A program made the translations under genes and the position numbers. DNA of 64,000 bases from assembly GCF_003236295.1 (NCBI RefSeq), contig NZ_POTW01000006.1:1-64000 (forward strand), read 5' to 3'. Shown here piece by piece: positions 52,885 through 61,445 of this stretch (positions are counted from its first letter, which is position 1; each line of letters begins with the position of its first letter). Below the pieces are notes generated by a model. The model was not told where the DNA came from, did not search any database, and saw nothing but the letters and a program-made list of their open reading frames with translations. The DNA is from Jiangella anatolica. GTDB taxonomy: Bacteria > Actinomycetota > Actinomycetes > Jiangellales > Jiangellaceae.

Positions 52885-53736
52885 TTAGCGACGTACGGAA
52901 GCGGCGCTGACCGCGGGAATGACCTGCTCGGCGAACGTGCGCAGCTGGCCCGGAGGACCGCCGAAGACGAGAACGTCGGCGCGGTGCTCCGTGGCCAGCA
53001 CGCTCAGCTCGTCGATCCACTGCGACACCGGGCCGGCGAGGTAGCCCTCCGAGACGCCGTCGGTGATCGTGCCGCCGACGTTGAACACACGCCTCACCGC
53101 GGCGGGGTCGCGTCCGGCCGCCAGCGCGGCGCCGTCGACCCGCTCGTTCAGCTCCGGCAGCCTGCGCAGCACATCGGCGTTGATCGACGGGACCCAGCCG
53201 TCGGCCAGCCGGCCGGTCAAGGCGAGCGCACGAGGTCCGTAGGCGCCGACCCAGATGCCCAGGTCACGCCTCGGAATCGGGCCGGAGTGCACGCCGCGCA
53301 GATGGTAGTGCGACCCCTCGAACCGCAGTCCGCGCTCGCCGCTCCACAGGAGCCGGATCACCTCGATCGCCTCGCCGAGCGCGGCCAGCGCCTCCCCCGG
53401 CGTCCGGCGCTCGCCGCCGTAGCCCTCGATCGCGTCCCAGAACGCGCCGGCGCCCAGCCCCAGCTCGAACCGGCCGCCGGACAGCACGTCCAGCGATGCC
53501 GCGGTCTTGGCGAGCACGCCGGGCGGGCGCAGCGGCAGGCAGGCGACGTCGGGGAAGACCCGCAGCGTGGACGTCGCGGTGAGGATGGCGCTGGACAGCG
53601 CGATCGTGTCCACGAATCGGCGCTGGTACGGGTGGTCCTGGATGCCGACGTACTGGAACCCGAGAGTCTCGGCCAGCTGCGCGGTCTGCACCAGCGGCTG
53701 GGATGCGTCCGGGACGAGGAAGTGGCCGAAGCTCAC
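52885..53736 (-). CDS. LLM-class (luciferase-like) flavin/F420-dependent oxidoreductase
   Basis: Luciferase-like monooxygenase-family protein of 283 residues. FGHFLVPDASQPLVQTAQLAETLGFQYVGIQDHPYQ at the start, PDVACLPLRPPGVLAKTAASLDVLSGGRFELGLGAGAFWDAIEGYGGERRTPGEALAALGEAIEVIRLLWSG and LGIWVGAYGPRALALTGRLADGWVPS are the family landmarks. Cofactor (FMN or F420) cannot be decided. GTG at 53736 overlaps the amidase stop (TGGTGA), so the two are translationally coupled. Substrate unknown. Confidence 0.93.
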   Translation of the reverse strand: MSFGHFLVPDASQPLVQTAQLAETLGFQYVGIQDHPYQRRFVDTIALSSAILTATSTLRVFPDVACLPLRPPGVLAKTAASLDVLSGGRFELGLGAGAFWDAIEGYGGERRTPGEALAALGEAIEVIRLLWSGERGLRFEGSHYHLRGVHSGPIPRRDLGIWVGAYGPRALALTGRLADGWVPSINADVLRRLPELNERVDGAALAAGRDPAAVRRVFNVGGTITDGVSEGYLAGPVSQWIDELSVLATEHRADVLVFGGPPGQLRTFAEQVIPAVSAASVRR

Positions 53737-55166
53737 CACGCCGGCGGCCGCCGATCCCGCCACGGCCGGGCCGCCTCCAGCTGCGCGGCCAACGACAGCA
53801 GCGTCTCCTCGGCGCCGTGCCGGCCACCCAGCATGACGCCGACCGGCAGCTCCACCCCGTCGGCCGGCGCCGTCTCCAGCGGCAGGCTGATCGCCGGCCA
53901 GCCGGTGAGGTTCCAGACGCTGGTCCACGGCGTGAACGCCATCTGCCGGGCGAAGTCGCCGGCCGGGTCGGCGTCGTCGCGCTGGGAGCCGACCGGCGCC
54001 GGCAGCTGCGCCAGCGTCGGCGAGAGGATGACGTCGTAGGCGGCCCAGGTGGCGGCGGCCTCGCGGGTCGTCGTCTGGATCAGGCCGAGCGCCGACGCGT
54101 ACTCCAGAGCGCTGATCGAGCGGCCCTTCTCGCGCAGCCAGCGGGTCAGCGGCAGCAGCAGGTCCTCGTGCTCCGGCGGGATCGGCGCGCTCAGCGCCAG
54201 CACCGACCAGACTGACTCGAAGGAGTCCCAGCGCTCGGCCGTGAACGGCACCGGCGCCGGCTCGACCTGGTGCCCGAGCTCCTCCAGCAGCCGGGCGGTC
54301 CGGACGGCGGCGGCGAGGCACGCCTCGTCGACGGGCGCGCCGTCGACGATGACCGGGGTGGTCAGCAGGCCGACGCGCAGGCGGCCGGGGTCGCGCTCGC
54401 AGGCGTCCAGGAACGTCGTCCGCGGCGGGGCGAGCACGTAGAGATCGCCCGGCCACTGGTGCGACAGCACGTCCAGCAGCGCCGCGGTGTCGCGGACGTC
54501 GCGGGTGAGCACGCCGTTGGAGGCCAGGCCGGCGCCCTCGGGACGGTACGGGCCGGGACTGACGCGGCCGCGGGTCGGCTTCAGCCCGACCAGCCCGCAG
54601 GCGCTGGCCGGGATGCGGATCGAGCCGCCGCCGTCGCTGCCGTGCGCGATCGGCGCGATGCCGGCCGCGACCGCCGCCGCGGAGCCGCCACTGGAGCCGC
54701 CGGCCGACCGCGACGTGTCCCAGGGGGTGCGGGCCGGCGGCGCGATGTCGGGCTCGGTGTAGGGCGGCAGCCCGAACTCCGGCGTGTTCGTCTTGCCGAT
54801 CATCAGCGTGCCGGCCTGGCGCAGCAGCGTGACGACGCCGTCGTCGGCGGGCGCGACGAAGTCGCCGAGCGCCGCGCTGCCGGACCGGAACGGCACGCCG
54901 GCCACCATCGCGAGGTCCTTGACCGGGCATGGCACGCCGAGGAACGGCGGCAGCTCGTCGCCGGTCCGGGTGTCGCGGAGCAGGACCTCCGCCTCCGCGG
55001 CCTGCTCGCGGGCCAGCTCCGGGGTCGGGGTGACGAACGCGCCGATGGACGGGTCCAGCCGCTCGGCCCGGTCCAGCGCGTGGTCGGCCACCTCGGACGG
55101 CGACACCTCGCGGTTGCGGACCGCCGCGGCCAGCTCCAGGCCGGTCAGCTCATGGATCTCGCTCAC
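53733..55166 (-). CDS. Amidase-signature-family amidase
   Basis: Amidase of 477 residues. The Ser-cisSer-Lys triad is visible: GVPCPVKDLAMV (K83), SRSAGGSSGGSAAAVAAG (cis-serine) and GSDGGGSIRIPASACGLVGLKPTRGRV (nucleophile near S182). The C-terminal FTPWTSVWNLTGWPAISLPL is typical. No signal peptide. Operon with the LLM oxidoreductase. Substrate amide unknown; not GatA, which would be near gatB/gatC. Confidence 0.94.
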   Translation of the reverse strand: MSEIHELTGLELAAAVRNREVSPSEVADHALDRAERLDPSIGAFVTPTPELAREQAAEAEVLLRDTRTGDELPPFLGVPCPVKDLAMVAGVPFRSGSAALGDFVAPADDGVVTLLRQAGTLMIGKTNTPEFGLPPYTEPDIAPPARTPWDTSRSAGGSSGGSAAAVAAGIAPIAHGSDGGGSIRIPASACGLVGLKPTRGRVSPGPYRPEGAGLASNGVLTRDVRDTAALLDVLSHQWPGDLYVLAPPRTTFLDACERDPGRLRVGLLTTPVIVDGAPVDEACLAAAVRTARLLEELGHQVEPAPVPFTAERWDSFESVWSVLALSAPIPPEHEDLLLPLTRWLREKGRSISALEYASALGLIQTTTREAAATWAAYDVILSPTLAQLPAPVGSQRDDADPAGDFARQMAFTPWTSVWNLTGWPAISLPLETAPADGVELPVGVMLGGRHGAEETLLSLAAQLEAARPWRDRRPPAW

Positions 55167-55282
55167 GCCTCGACCCTACGGCGCCCGGCCGCCCGTCGCT
55201 CACGATCTTGACTGACGTTGTCACAGCCAGCGGTTATGGTGACTTTCACAGGCATGATCCGACGAGTTCATCGGAGGCGGCG

Positions 55283-56383
55283 ATGAGCGACGACGGCCGG
55301 CGGTCCGGCATGCGGCCCAGTGGGCCGCCGGGCGGCTTCAACGACCCCGACCCGCCCGCGGCCACGGGCCTGCGGCAGCGCTGGTCCGGGCCGTCCGCCG
55401 CGACGACACCGCGGCCGCTGCGGCACCGCCGCCGCGCCGACCTGTCCACCCTGGCGTCGCTGGTGCTGGCGCTGCCGTGGTTCCTGTTCAGCCTGACGGT
55501 GGTCGGCATGGTCGGCCTGGGCATCGGCGCGCTGGTCGGCAACACCACCGTGGTGCCCATCGTGTGCATGGTGCTGTGGCTGCTCAGTGGCGTGCTGATC
55601 TTCTACCGGCCGGTCGAGGTCGGGGTGGCCCGGTTCTTCCTGCGGGCCCGCCGTCCGACGCCGAGCGAGCGCGACCGGCTGCAGCAGGCCTGGCACGAGG
55701 TCATGCAGTCCGCGGGCCGCGACGGCCGCAAGTACCAGCTGTTCATCGAGGACAGCGACGCGCTGAACGCGTACGCGGCGTCCGGGCACATCGTCACCGT
55801 CACCCGCAAGACGCTCGAGGCGATGCCGCACCACCACCTGGCGGCGGTGCTGGCGCACGAGCTGGGCCACCACCTCGGCGGCCACCCGTGGAGCAACCTG
55901 CTGGCCTACTGGTACTCCGTGCCGGCCCGGCTGCTCACCAGGGCGCTGCGGCTGGTGCTGCGGCTGGTCGTCGCGCTGTTCTCCATGGTCTTCGCCGTGG
56001 TGGCGCGGATGCCGGGGCTGGCGTCGTTCATCGCCCGGGTGATCACCTGGTCGCTGATCCTGTTCGTGGTGTTCTTCGTGACGGTGCTCATGTGGGCGGC
56101 GGTGCAGTCCGGCCAGACGTGGGCGCCGCCGACGGTCGCGCTGGTGGTGCTGACGCCGCTGATCCTGCCCTGGCTGGCCCGGCGCAGCGAGTACCGCGCC
56201 GACCGCATCGCCGCCAACCTCGGCTACGGCCACGCGCTGATCGAGGTGTTCGAGGACTGGCTGCGCCAGGGCATGGACGACGACCGGCGCACGTTCGTGC
56301 TGCGGGCCCGGCTGTTCAGCACCCATCCGGCGCTGGCGGCGCGGATCAAGAGACTCGACGCCTACCTGCGGAAGAACGCGTAG
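55283..56383 (+). CDS. M48-family membrane zinc metalloprotease
   Basis: Protein of 366 residues. A disordered Pro/Arg-rich cytoplasmic N-terminus (about 55 residues) precedes two membrane helices, then the zinc motif VLAHELGHHLGGH, two further hydrophobic segments and RRSEYRADRIAANLG with the third ligand glutamate. It resembles HtpX/Ste24-like proteases. ATG at 55283 has GGAGG at good spacing. It lies eight bases before the VirD4-like ATPase gene, so the two form an operon. Confidence 0.92.
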   Translation: MSDDGRRSGMRPSGPPGGFNDPDPPAATGLRQRWSGPSAATTPRPLRHRRRADLSTLASLVLALPWFLFSLTVVGMVGLGIGALVGNTTVVPIVCMVLWLLSGVLIFYRPVEVGVARFFLRARRPTPSERDRLQQAWHEVMQSAGRDGRKYQLFIEDSDALNAYAASGHIVTVTRKTLEAMPHHHLAAVLAHELGHHLGGHPWSNLLAYWYSVPARLLTRALRLVLRLVVALFSMVFAVVARMPGLASFIARVITWSLILFVVFFVTVLMWAAVQSGQTWAPPTVALVVLTPLILPWLARRSEYRADRIAANLGYGHALIEVFEDWLRQGMDDDRRTFVLRARLFSTHPALAARIKRLDAYLRKNA

Positions 56384-56391
56384 GAGAACCC

Positions 56392-57993
56392 ATGCCGATC
56401 CGACGACGCCGCCGCGGCGAGACCCCCTGGGACGTGCTGCGCGACGCCCATCCCGACGCCGCCGTGGCGATGGACCGGCTGGTCCAGGACGGCCGGCTGT
56501 CCGACGTCGACACCGCCCGCATCGCCGGCGCGCTGGACGCCCGCGCCGGAGACGACGCGGCGCTGGCCCAGCTGGCCGACGAGATCGTGCGCTATGGCCC
56601 GGCCGCGCTGGCGCACCCGTCGGCGCTGCACGACCTGCCGGTGCCGCGGCTGGCCCGGCACAACCTCGCCGCCGGCCAGGTCCGCCTCGGCCGCACCGTC
56701 CAGGACTCGCACGCCGACACCGTCATCGCACAGGACTTCGGCATCGACCACGACGTCCTGCGCACATCGCTGCTGGTCATCGGGCCGCCGGGGTCGGGCA
56801 AGACGCGCGGGTTCGCGCTGCCGATCGTCGAGCACCTGTCGCTGTCGGCGCTGGCCGGGCAGGCCAGCGTCGTGGTCGTCGACCCCAAGGGCAACGACTT
56901 CGCGCACGAGGGCTGGTTCGACGTCACCATCGACCCGCTGAACCCGACCACCGGGTTCGACCTCTACGGCGGCACCCAGCACCCCGACACCGCCGCCGAC
57001 CGGCTGGCCAGCGCGATGCTGCCGCCGTACGTCACCGACGACATGGCCTACTTCATGGACGGCTCGCGCAACGCGCTGTACGCGTGCCTGGCGCCGTTCC
57101 ACCTGGCCTTCGGCCGGTGGCCGAAGATCCGCGAGATGCTGGCGCTGCTGCGCTCCGAGCAGGGCATGACCGACCAGGTGAAGGGCAACCTACGCGGGCC
57201 GGAGGGCAAGGAGGCCAAGGCGCTGCTCGACAGCCGCCGCGACCAGCTGGCCCGCAACGCCGACCCGGCCGCGTCGCTGGTCGAACGGTTCCAGCTGCTG
57301 GCCCGGCCGCGGCTGATGGACCTGTTCGACCGCGACAACACGTTCCGCATGCACGACATCAACCGGCCGACGCGGGTGCGGGTGTCGCTGCCCGAGGCGG
57401 AGTTCCCCGACGCGACGCGCATCCTGGCCCGGCTGGTGGTGTCGCAGTTCGTGCAGGTCACGTCCGCCCCGGACACCAACCGCGGCATCTTCAAGGCGCT
57501 GGCCATCGACGAGGCCGGCCGCTTCGTCGACGACTACGTGGCCCGCGGCGTGCAGAAGCTGCGCTCCAACAACGCCGGGCTGATCCTGCTGGCGCAGACC
57601 ATCAGCGACTTCCCGCTGCAGGTCCGGGCCACGGTGTTCGGCTCGGTCGGCTGCAAGGCGGTGTTCGGCGGCATCGACCCGGTCGACGCGAAGGTGTTCT
57701 CCGAGTGGTTCGGAGACCACTGGGTGTCCGAGATCAGCTACAGCCAGGGCGAGGCCACCGGGCTGGCCCGCACCACCGGCAGCTCCCGCGACAACCGCGG
57801 CGGCTGGAACCGGACCGAGGGCGAGACCCGCAACTGGGGCGTCAACAAGGGCACCAACCTGCGTCGGGTCGAGCGGCCGCGGTGGACGGTGTCCGACATC
57901 GTCACCCGCATCCCGGCCGGCCACTGCGTCGTCGCGCTGTCCCGCTCCGACGGCACCCGCACCGGCCCGACGCTGGTCAACCTGCGCGCCTGA
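56392..57993 (+). CDS. VirD4/TraG-like ATPase (type IV coupling protein family) lacking membrane anchor
   Basis: P-loop ATPase of 533 residues with coupling-protein features: Walker A GPPGSGKT (131-138), VVVVDPKGNDF (D164), conserved YFMDGSRNALYACLAPF, LPEAEFPDATRILARLVVSQF, Walker B ALAIDEAGRF (D373-E374) and AQTISDFPLQVR, GCKAVFGGIDPVDAKVFSEWFGDHWV. The N-terminal 120 residues are soluble and hold no transmembrane segments, unlike conjugative VirD4/TraG. No relaxase or type IV secretion genes are nearby. The M48 membrane protease gene precedes it by eight bases and may supply membrane contact. The role is unknown. Confidence 0.85.
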   Translation: MPIRRRRRGETPWDVLRDAHPDAAVAMDRLVQDGRLSDVDTARIAGALDARAGDDAALAQLADEIVRYGPAALAHPSALHDLPVPRLARHNLAAGQVRLGRTVQDSHADTVIAQDFGIDHDVLRTSLLVIGPPGSGKTRGFALPIVEHLSLSALAGQASVVVVDPKGNDFAHEGWFDVTIDPLNPTTGFDLYGGTQHPDTAADRLASAMLPPYVTDDMAYFMDGSRNALYACLAPFHLAFGRWPKIREMLALLRSEQGMTDQVKGNLRGPEGKEAKALLDSRRDQLARNADPAASLVERFQLLARPRLMDLFDRDNTFRMHDINRPTRVRVSLPEAEFPDATRILARLVVSQFVQVTSAPDTNRGIFKALAIDEAGRFVDDYVARGVQKLRSNNAGLILLAQTISDFPLQVRATVFGSVGCKAVFGGIDPVDAKVFSEWFGDHWVSEISYSQGEATGLARTTGSSRDNRGGWNRTEGETRNWGVNKGTNLRRVERPRWTVSDIVTRIPAGHCVVALSRSDGTRTGPTLVNLRA

Positions 57994-58076
57994 GCGACGC
58001 CACGGCCCTGCGCCGCTCGGGCGGAGTGGCACTCCGGCACGGCACGGCCCGCGGCCCATCGCGCACGCGGCGGACC

Positions 58077-58275
58077 GCCGGACACCCGCGGAACCGGCGA
58101 ATGCCCGGGGTTCCGGCCGAGACCCGCGGTTCCGGCGGACACCCGGGGTTCCGGCGAACACCCGCGGAACCGACGCATGCCCGGGGCTCCGGCGAACACC
58201 CGCGGAACCGACGCATGCCCGGGGTTCCCGCGGACACCCGCGGAACCGGCGGATACCCGGGGATCCGGCGGACAC
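58077..58275 (+). repeat. Tandem 19-bp repeat array, block A
   Basis: About ten contiguous imperfect copies of a 19-bp unit with consensus close to GGCGGACACCCGCGGAACC, alternating with ...TGCCCGGGGTTCC variants, plus a partial copy. No spacers. It begins 84 bases after the VirD4-like stop codon and is followed, after a short centre, by block B in opposite orientation. Confidence 0.85.
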
Positions 58276-58292
58276 CAGCTCTGGCGTCCCGG

Positions 58293-58631
58293 CATTCGCC
58301 GGTCTCGCGGGCATCCGCCGATCTCGCGGGCATCCGCCCGCCTCGGGGGCATCCGGGGCCCCGGGGGCATCCGCCGCCCTCGCGGGTATCCGCCGGCCTC
58401 GGGGGCATCCGGGGCCCCGGGGGCATCCGCCGCCCTCGGGGGCATCCGCCGGCCTCGCGGGCATCCGCCGGCCTCGCGGGCATCCGCCGGCCTCGCGGGC
58501 ATCCGCCGATCTCGCGGGCATCCGCCGGCCTCCCAGGCATCCGCCGGCCTCCCAGGCATCCGCCGATCTCGCGGGCATCCGCCGGCCTCCCAGGCATCCG
58601 CCGGCCTCGCGGGCATCCGCCGGTCTCGCGG
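58293..58631 (-). repeat. Tandem 19-bp repeat array, block B (inverted relative to block A)
   Basis: About eighteen contiguous imperfect copies of CATCCGCCGGCCTCGCGGG (two are 18 bp). Aligning this unit with the reverse complement of block A's unit gives about 14 of 19 matches, so the blocks are related and inverted. The variable core is GGCCT/GATCT/GGCCTCCCA. Stops are absent in all frames, so open frames here are not evidence of coding. Confidence 0.85.
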
Positions 58632-58690
58632 TTGGGCGGGTAGCGCGGGCAGCCGTCGCGGGCGGCGCCAAGGGGCGGGCGGCGGTCGGC

Positions 58691-58696
58691 TATAGT
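58691..58696 (+). promoter_or_regulatory. Likely -10 element of the DAHP synthase leader transcript
   Basis: TATAGT ends seven bases before the GTG of the leader peptide, placing the transcription start at or next to that GTG. A leaderless transcript is implied. No strong -35 is seen. Confidence 0.55.
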
Positions 58697-58703
58697 TCGA
58701 TCC

Positions 58704-58772
58704 GTGATCGCGGTCCGTCGGTATCGGTATTTTGCGCAGGCTCCGGGTGGAGCCGGGCGCTCGATGCGCTGA
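58704..58772 (+). CDS. Leader peptide of the DAHP synthase attenuator
   Basis: A 22-codon frame starting GTG and ending TGA, with VRRYRYFAQAPG in its centre: two tyrosines and a phenylalanine clustered at codons 7, 9 and 10. Aromatic codons right before a hairpin, upstream of the first enzyme of aromatic amino acid synthesis, are the signature of ribosome-mediated attenuation. It probably starts at the first base of the message. Confidence 0.65.
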   Translation: MIAVRRYRYFAQAPGGAGRSMR

Positions 58773-58827
58773 CCGACGAACCACCCGGAGCCAGCTGGGC
58801 AGAGACGTCTCGTCTCTGCCCTTCGTC
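58739..58827 (+). promoter_or_regulatory. Attenuator hairpins upstream of DAHP synthase
   Basis: A 12-bp perfect stem GGCTCCGGGTGG (58739-58750) / CCACCCGGAGCC (58781-58792) starts within the leader frame. It is followed by a 10-bp stem GGGCAGAGAC (58797-58806) / GTCTCTGCCC (58812-58821), loop GTCTC, then TTCGTC, as a terminator-like hairpin. A ribosome stalled at the Tyr/Phe codons would occlude the first stem. The alternative antiterminator pairing was not identified by eye. Confidence 0.6.
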
Positions 58828-58895
58828 ATGAGACGGGCCGGCTCGCTGGCGATCCGACGGGACGTCCCGCTCGTTGCAGAGGAGACGTAGCACCC

Positions 58896-59960
58896 ATGTC
58901 CGAGCCCCAGTCCCCCACCGGCGACCTGCGCGTCACCGGGTTCCAGCCGCTCATCCCGCCGGCGCGGATGCTGGCCGAGCTGCCGATGGACGAGGAGCAC
59001 GCCGCGCTGGTCCGCGACAGCCGGGCCGACGTCCGCCGCATCATGGCCGGCGAGGACGACCGCCTGCTGGTCGTCGTCGGACCGTGCTCGGTGCACGACC
59101 CGGTGGCGGCGCTCGACTACGCCCGGCGCCTGAAGCCGGTCGCCGACGAGCTGCGCGACGACCTCGCCATCGTCATGCGGGTGTACTTCGAGAAGCCGCG
59201 GACGACGGTCGGCTGGAAGGGCCTGATCAACGACCCCGGGCTGGACGGGACGTTCGACGTGCAGCGGGGGCTGCGGATCGCCCGCGAGCTGCTGTTCGAG
59301 GTGCTCGGCGCCGGGCTGCCGGTCGGCTGCGAGTTCCTCGAGCCGATCAGCCCGCAGTACATCGCCGACACGGTGTCGTGGGGCGCCATCGGGGCGCGCA
59401 CGCCGGAGAGCCAGGTGCACCGTCAGCTGGCCTCCGGCCTGTCGATGCCGGTCGGCTTCAAGAACGCCACCAGCGGCGACGTCCAGGCGGCCATCGACGG
59501 CTGCACGGCGGCCGCGCACGGGCACGTGTTCTTCGGCGTCGACCACGACGGCCGCGCGGCCGCCGTCAGCACCGCCGGCAACCCCGACTGCCACGTCATC
59601 CTGCGCGGCGGCAGCGCCGGCCCGAACTACGGCCCGGACCACGTCGGCGACGCACTCGCGCTGCTGCACAAGGCGCAGCTGCCCGAGCGGCTGGTCATCG
59701 ACGCCAGCCACGGCAACAGCGGCAAGGACCACGAGCGGCAGGCCGTCGTCACCCGCGAGATCGCGGCGCAGATCGCGGCCGGTCAGCGCGGCATCGCCGG
59801 CGTCATGCTGGAGAGCTTCCTGGTCGCCGGCCGGCAGGACATCGGCGCGACGCCGCTGGTCTACGGCCAGAGCGTCACCGACGCCTGCATGAGCTGGGAC
59901 ACGACGGCAGACCTGCTCAGCGAGCTGGCGGCGGCGGTTCGAGCGCGCGCTGGACGGTGA
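58896..59960 (+). CDS. 3-deoxy-7-phosphoheptulonate (DAHP) synthase, class I
   Basis: First enzyme of the shikimate pathway (PEP plus erythrose 4-phosphate), 354 residues. Class I (AroF/G/H-type) motifs are VVGPCSVHDP, MRVYFEKPRTTVGWKGLINDP, GCEFLEPISPQYIADTVSWGAIGARTPESQ, PVGFKNATSG, CHVILRGG and IDASHGNSGKDH. ATG at 58896 with GAGGAG upstream. Expression appears governed by a leader peptide and terminator hairpin. The 3' end overlaps the convergent DUF624 gene by 44 bases. Confidence 0.96.
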   Translation: MSEPQSPTGDLRVTGFQPLIPPARMLAELPMDEEHAALVRDSRADVRRIMAGEDDRLLVVVGPCSVHDPVAALDYARRLKPVADELRDDLAIVMRVYFEKPRTTVGWKGLINDPGLDGTFDVQRGLRIARELLFEVLGAGLPVGCEFLEPISPQYIADTVSWGAIGARTPESQVHRQLASGLSMPVGFKNATSGDVQAAIDGCTAAAHGHVFFGVDHDGRAAAVSTAGNPDCHVILRGGSAGPNYGPDHVGDALALLHKAQLPERLVIDASHGNSGKDHERQAVVTREIAAQIAAGQRGIAGVMLESFLVAGRQDIGATPLVYGQSVTDACMSWDTTADLLSELAAAVRARAGR

Positions 59961-60543
59961 TCGTCGCCAGCAGCGCGGGCAGGGCGGGAAAGAAGAGCGG
60001 GACGGCGGCCGGCGTCGTGAGCCAGCCGCCCACCGCCAACCCCATCACCAGGGCCGCGACGGCGACCGTCACCAGCGGCCGCCGCCACGCCACCTCGGCC
60101 GTGACCTGCCACGACCGCAGCACCGGCAGGTCCACGTGCGCCACGACGGCGGGCAGCTGCAGCAGCGTCGCCAGGTACCCCGCGGCCAGCACCGCCATCC
60201 CGGCCACGAACGGCGTCGACCGGGCCAGCAGCAGGTAGAAGACCACGACCCACACGGTGAGGATCGGCACGCCGAGCACGACCTGCGACGACCGCAGCGA
60301 CGAACGCCAGGCGGCCCAGAAGTCGCGCCACAGCCGCGGCGACCGGTCCAGCAGGTACGCCCGCAGGACGCTGTACAGCGCGGCCGTGGCCGGCGCCAGC
60401 CCGAACAGCACCAGCCCGGCCAGCACGCCGAGCAGCCACAGCAGGTTGAGGGCGGCCAGCCGCACGGGCCAGTCGAGATACCCGTACAGCCGGCCGAACC
60501 GCCCGCCGACCTCGATGTCCGCCATGGTCCTCCCGAGCGTCAC
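59917..60543 (-). CDS. DUF624 (YesL-like) membrane protein
   Basis: Integral membrane protein of about 202-208 residues with five or so hydrophobic segments (ALNLLWLLGVLAGLVLFGLAPATAALYSVLRAYL, VVLGVPILTVWVVVFYLLLA, FVAGMAVLAAGYLATLLQLP, LVTVAVAALVMGLAVGGWL). DUF624/YesL proteins accompany sugar ABC transporters in carbohydrate-use loci. GTG at 60543 overlaps the aldolase stop (GTGA); ATG at 60525 with GGAGG very close is the alternative. It is the end gene of the sugar-acid operon. Confidence 0.8.
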   Translation of the reverse strand: MTLGRTMADIEVGGRFGRLYGYLDWPVRLAALNLLWLLGVLAGLVLFGLAPATAALYSVLRAYLLDRSPRLWRDFWAAWRSSLRSSQVVLGVPILTVWVVVFYLLLARSTPFVAGMAVLAAGYLATLLQLPAVVAHVDLPVLRSWQVTAEVAWRRPLVTVAVAALVMGLAVGGWLTTPAAVPLFFPALPALLATITVQRALEPPPPAR

Positions 60544-61445
60544 AGGTCCAACGCGGCCAGGATGTCATCCAGCAGCGCCCGGCCGCCCGCGTCCAGCGGT
60601 TTGGCCGGCAGCCGGACGGTCGCGTGCTCGATGATGCCGCGGCGCACCAGCACCTCCTTGTGCACCGCCCACGCGATGCCCTGCTGCAGCCCGTGCACGA
60701 TCAGCGGCAACAGCCGGGTGAACGCCGCCCGCGCACCCACCCGGTCGCCGCCCTGCCACGCCGCCAGGACCGGCGCGAGCAGGTCGGGGAACTCGCAGGC
60801 AGGCATCGTGCCGATCGACCCGCGGGCGTACTCGTCCAGCACGAACTGCGCGTTCGCCCCGCCCAGCACGGCGAACCGGTCGCCCTCGTCGGCGACGGCG
60901 TCCGCGACGGCGCCGACCTTGGGCACCGTCGGCGCCGCCTCGACCTTGACCGACGTGACGCCGTCGAGCTTGCTCAGCTCGACGATCAGCGCCGGCGACA
61001 TCGCGACTCCGGTGACGCCGGGCGCGTCCTGCACCATCACCTCGGTGCCGGCGTCGACAGCGAACTCGCCGATCAGGCCGTAGAACTCGACCAGCTGGTC
61101 CGGTCCCGGCTTCACCATGAACGGCGGCAGCACCATGAGCGCGTCGGCGCCGCCGGTCGCCGCCTCGCGGGCCTGCTCCAGCGCCGTCACCGACGACGTC
61201 CCGTTCACGCCGGCGACGACCGGCACGGCGCCGGCGACGACCGCGCGCACGTCGGCGAGGATCTGCTGCCGCTCGTCCGACGTCAGCGCGAACCCCTCGC
61301 TGGCCATCCCGAACACGGCGACGCCGTCGACGCCGGAGCCGAGCTGGAACTCGGCCAGCCGCCGCAGTCCCGGCCGGTCCAGCGCGCCGTCTGTGCGGAA
61401 GGGGGTGGCCAGGATCGGGACCAGGCCGTGGACGGTGTGGGTCAT
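60540..61445 (-). CDS. Dihydrodipicolinate synthase/N-acetylneuraminate lyase-family aldolase
   Basis: Class I aldolase of 301 residues. GLVPILATPFRTDGALDRPGLRRLAEFQLGSGVDGVAVFGMASEGFALTSDER at the start and the Schiff-base lysine in GVTSVKVEAAP fit the family. FGMASEG replaces the usual GTTGE, so it is not a true DapA. The ATG overlaps the stop of the enolase-superfamily gene by ATGA. Together they suggest dehydration of a sugar acid followed by cleavage or dehydration of the 2-keto-3-deoxy product; the sugar is unknown. Confidence 0.9.
   Translation of the reverse strand: MTHTVHGLVPILATPFRTDGALDRPGLRRLAEFQLGSGVDGVAVFGMASEGFALTSDERQQILADVRAVVAGAVPVVAGVNGTSSVTALEQAREAATGGADALMVLPPFMVKPGPDQLVEFYGLIGEFAVDAGTEVMVQDAPGVTGVAMSPALIVELSKLDGVTSVKVEAAPTVPKVGAVADAVADEGDRFAVLGGANAQFVLDEYARGSIGTMPACEFPDLLAPVLAAWQGGDRVGARAAFTRLLPLIVHGLQQGIAWAVHKEVLVRRGIIEHATVRLPAKPLDAGGRALLDDILAALDL

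Noticed and set aside
56392-57993. Conjugative element marker
   Set aside because: No relaxase, VirB-like or integrase genes lie next to the VirD4-like gene, and flanking genes look chromosomal in composition.
58077-58631. CRISPR array or repetitive coding sequence
   Set aside because: Units are contiguous with no unique spacers and no cas genes. The peptide repeats in every frame (for example PADAREAGG) come only from the 57-bp periodicity, with no start or ribosome site.
58704-58895. T-box riboswitch upstream of DAHP synthase
   Set aside because: No T-box consensus or stem I layout. A leader peptide with aromatic codons explains the hairpins better.
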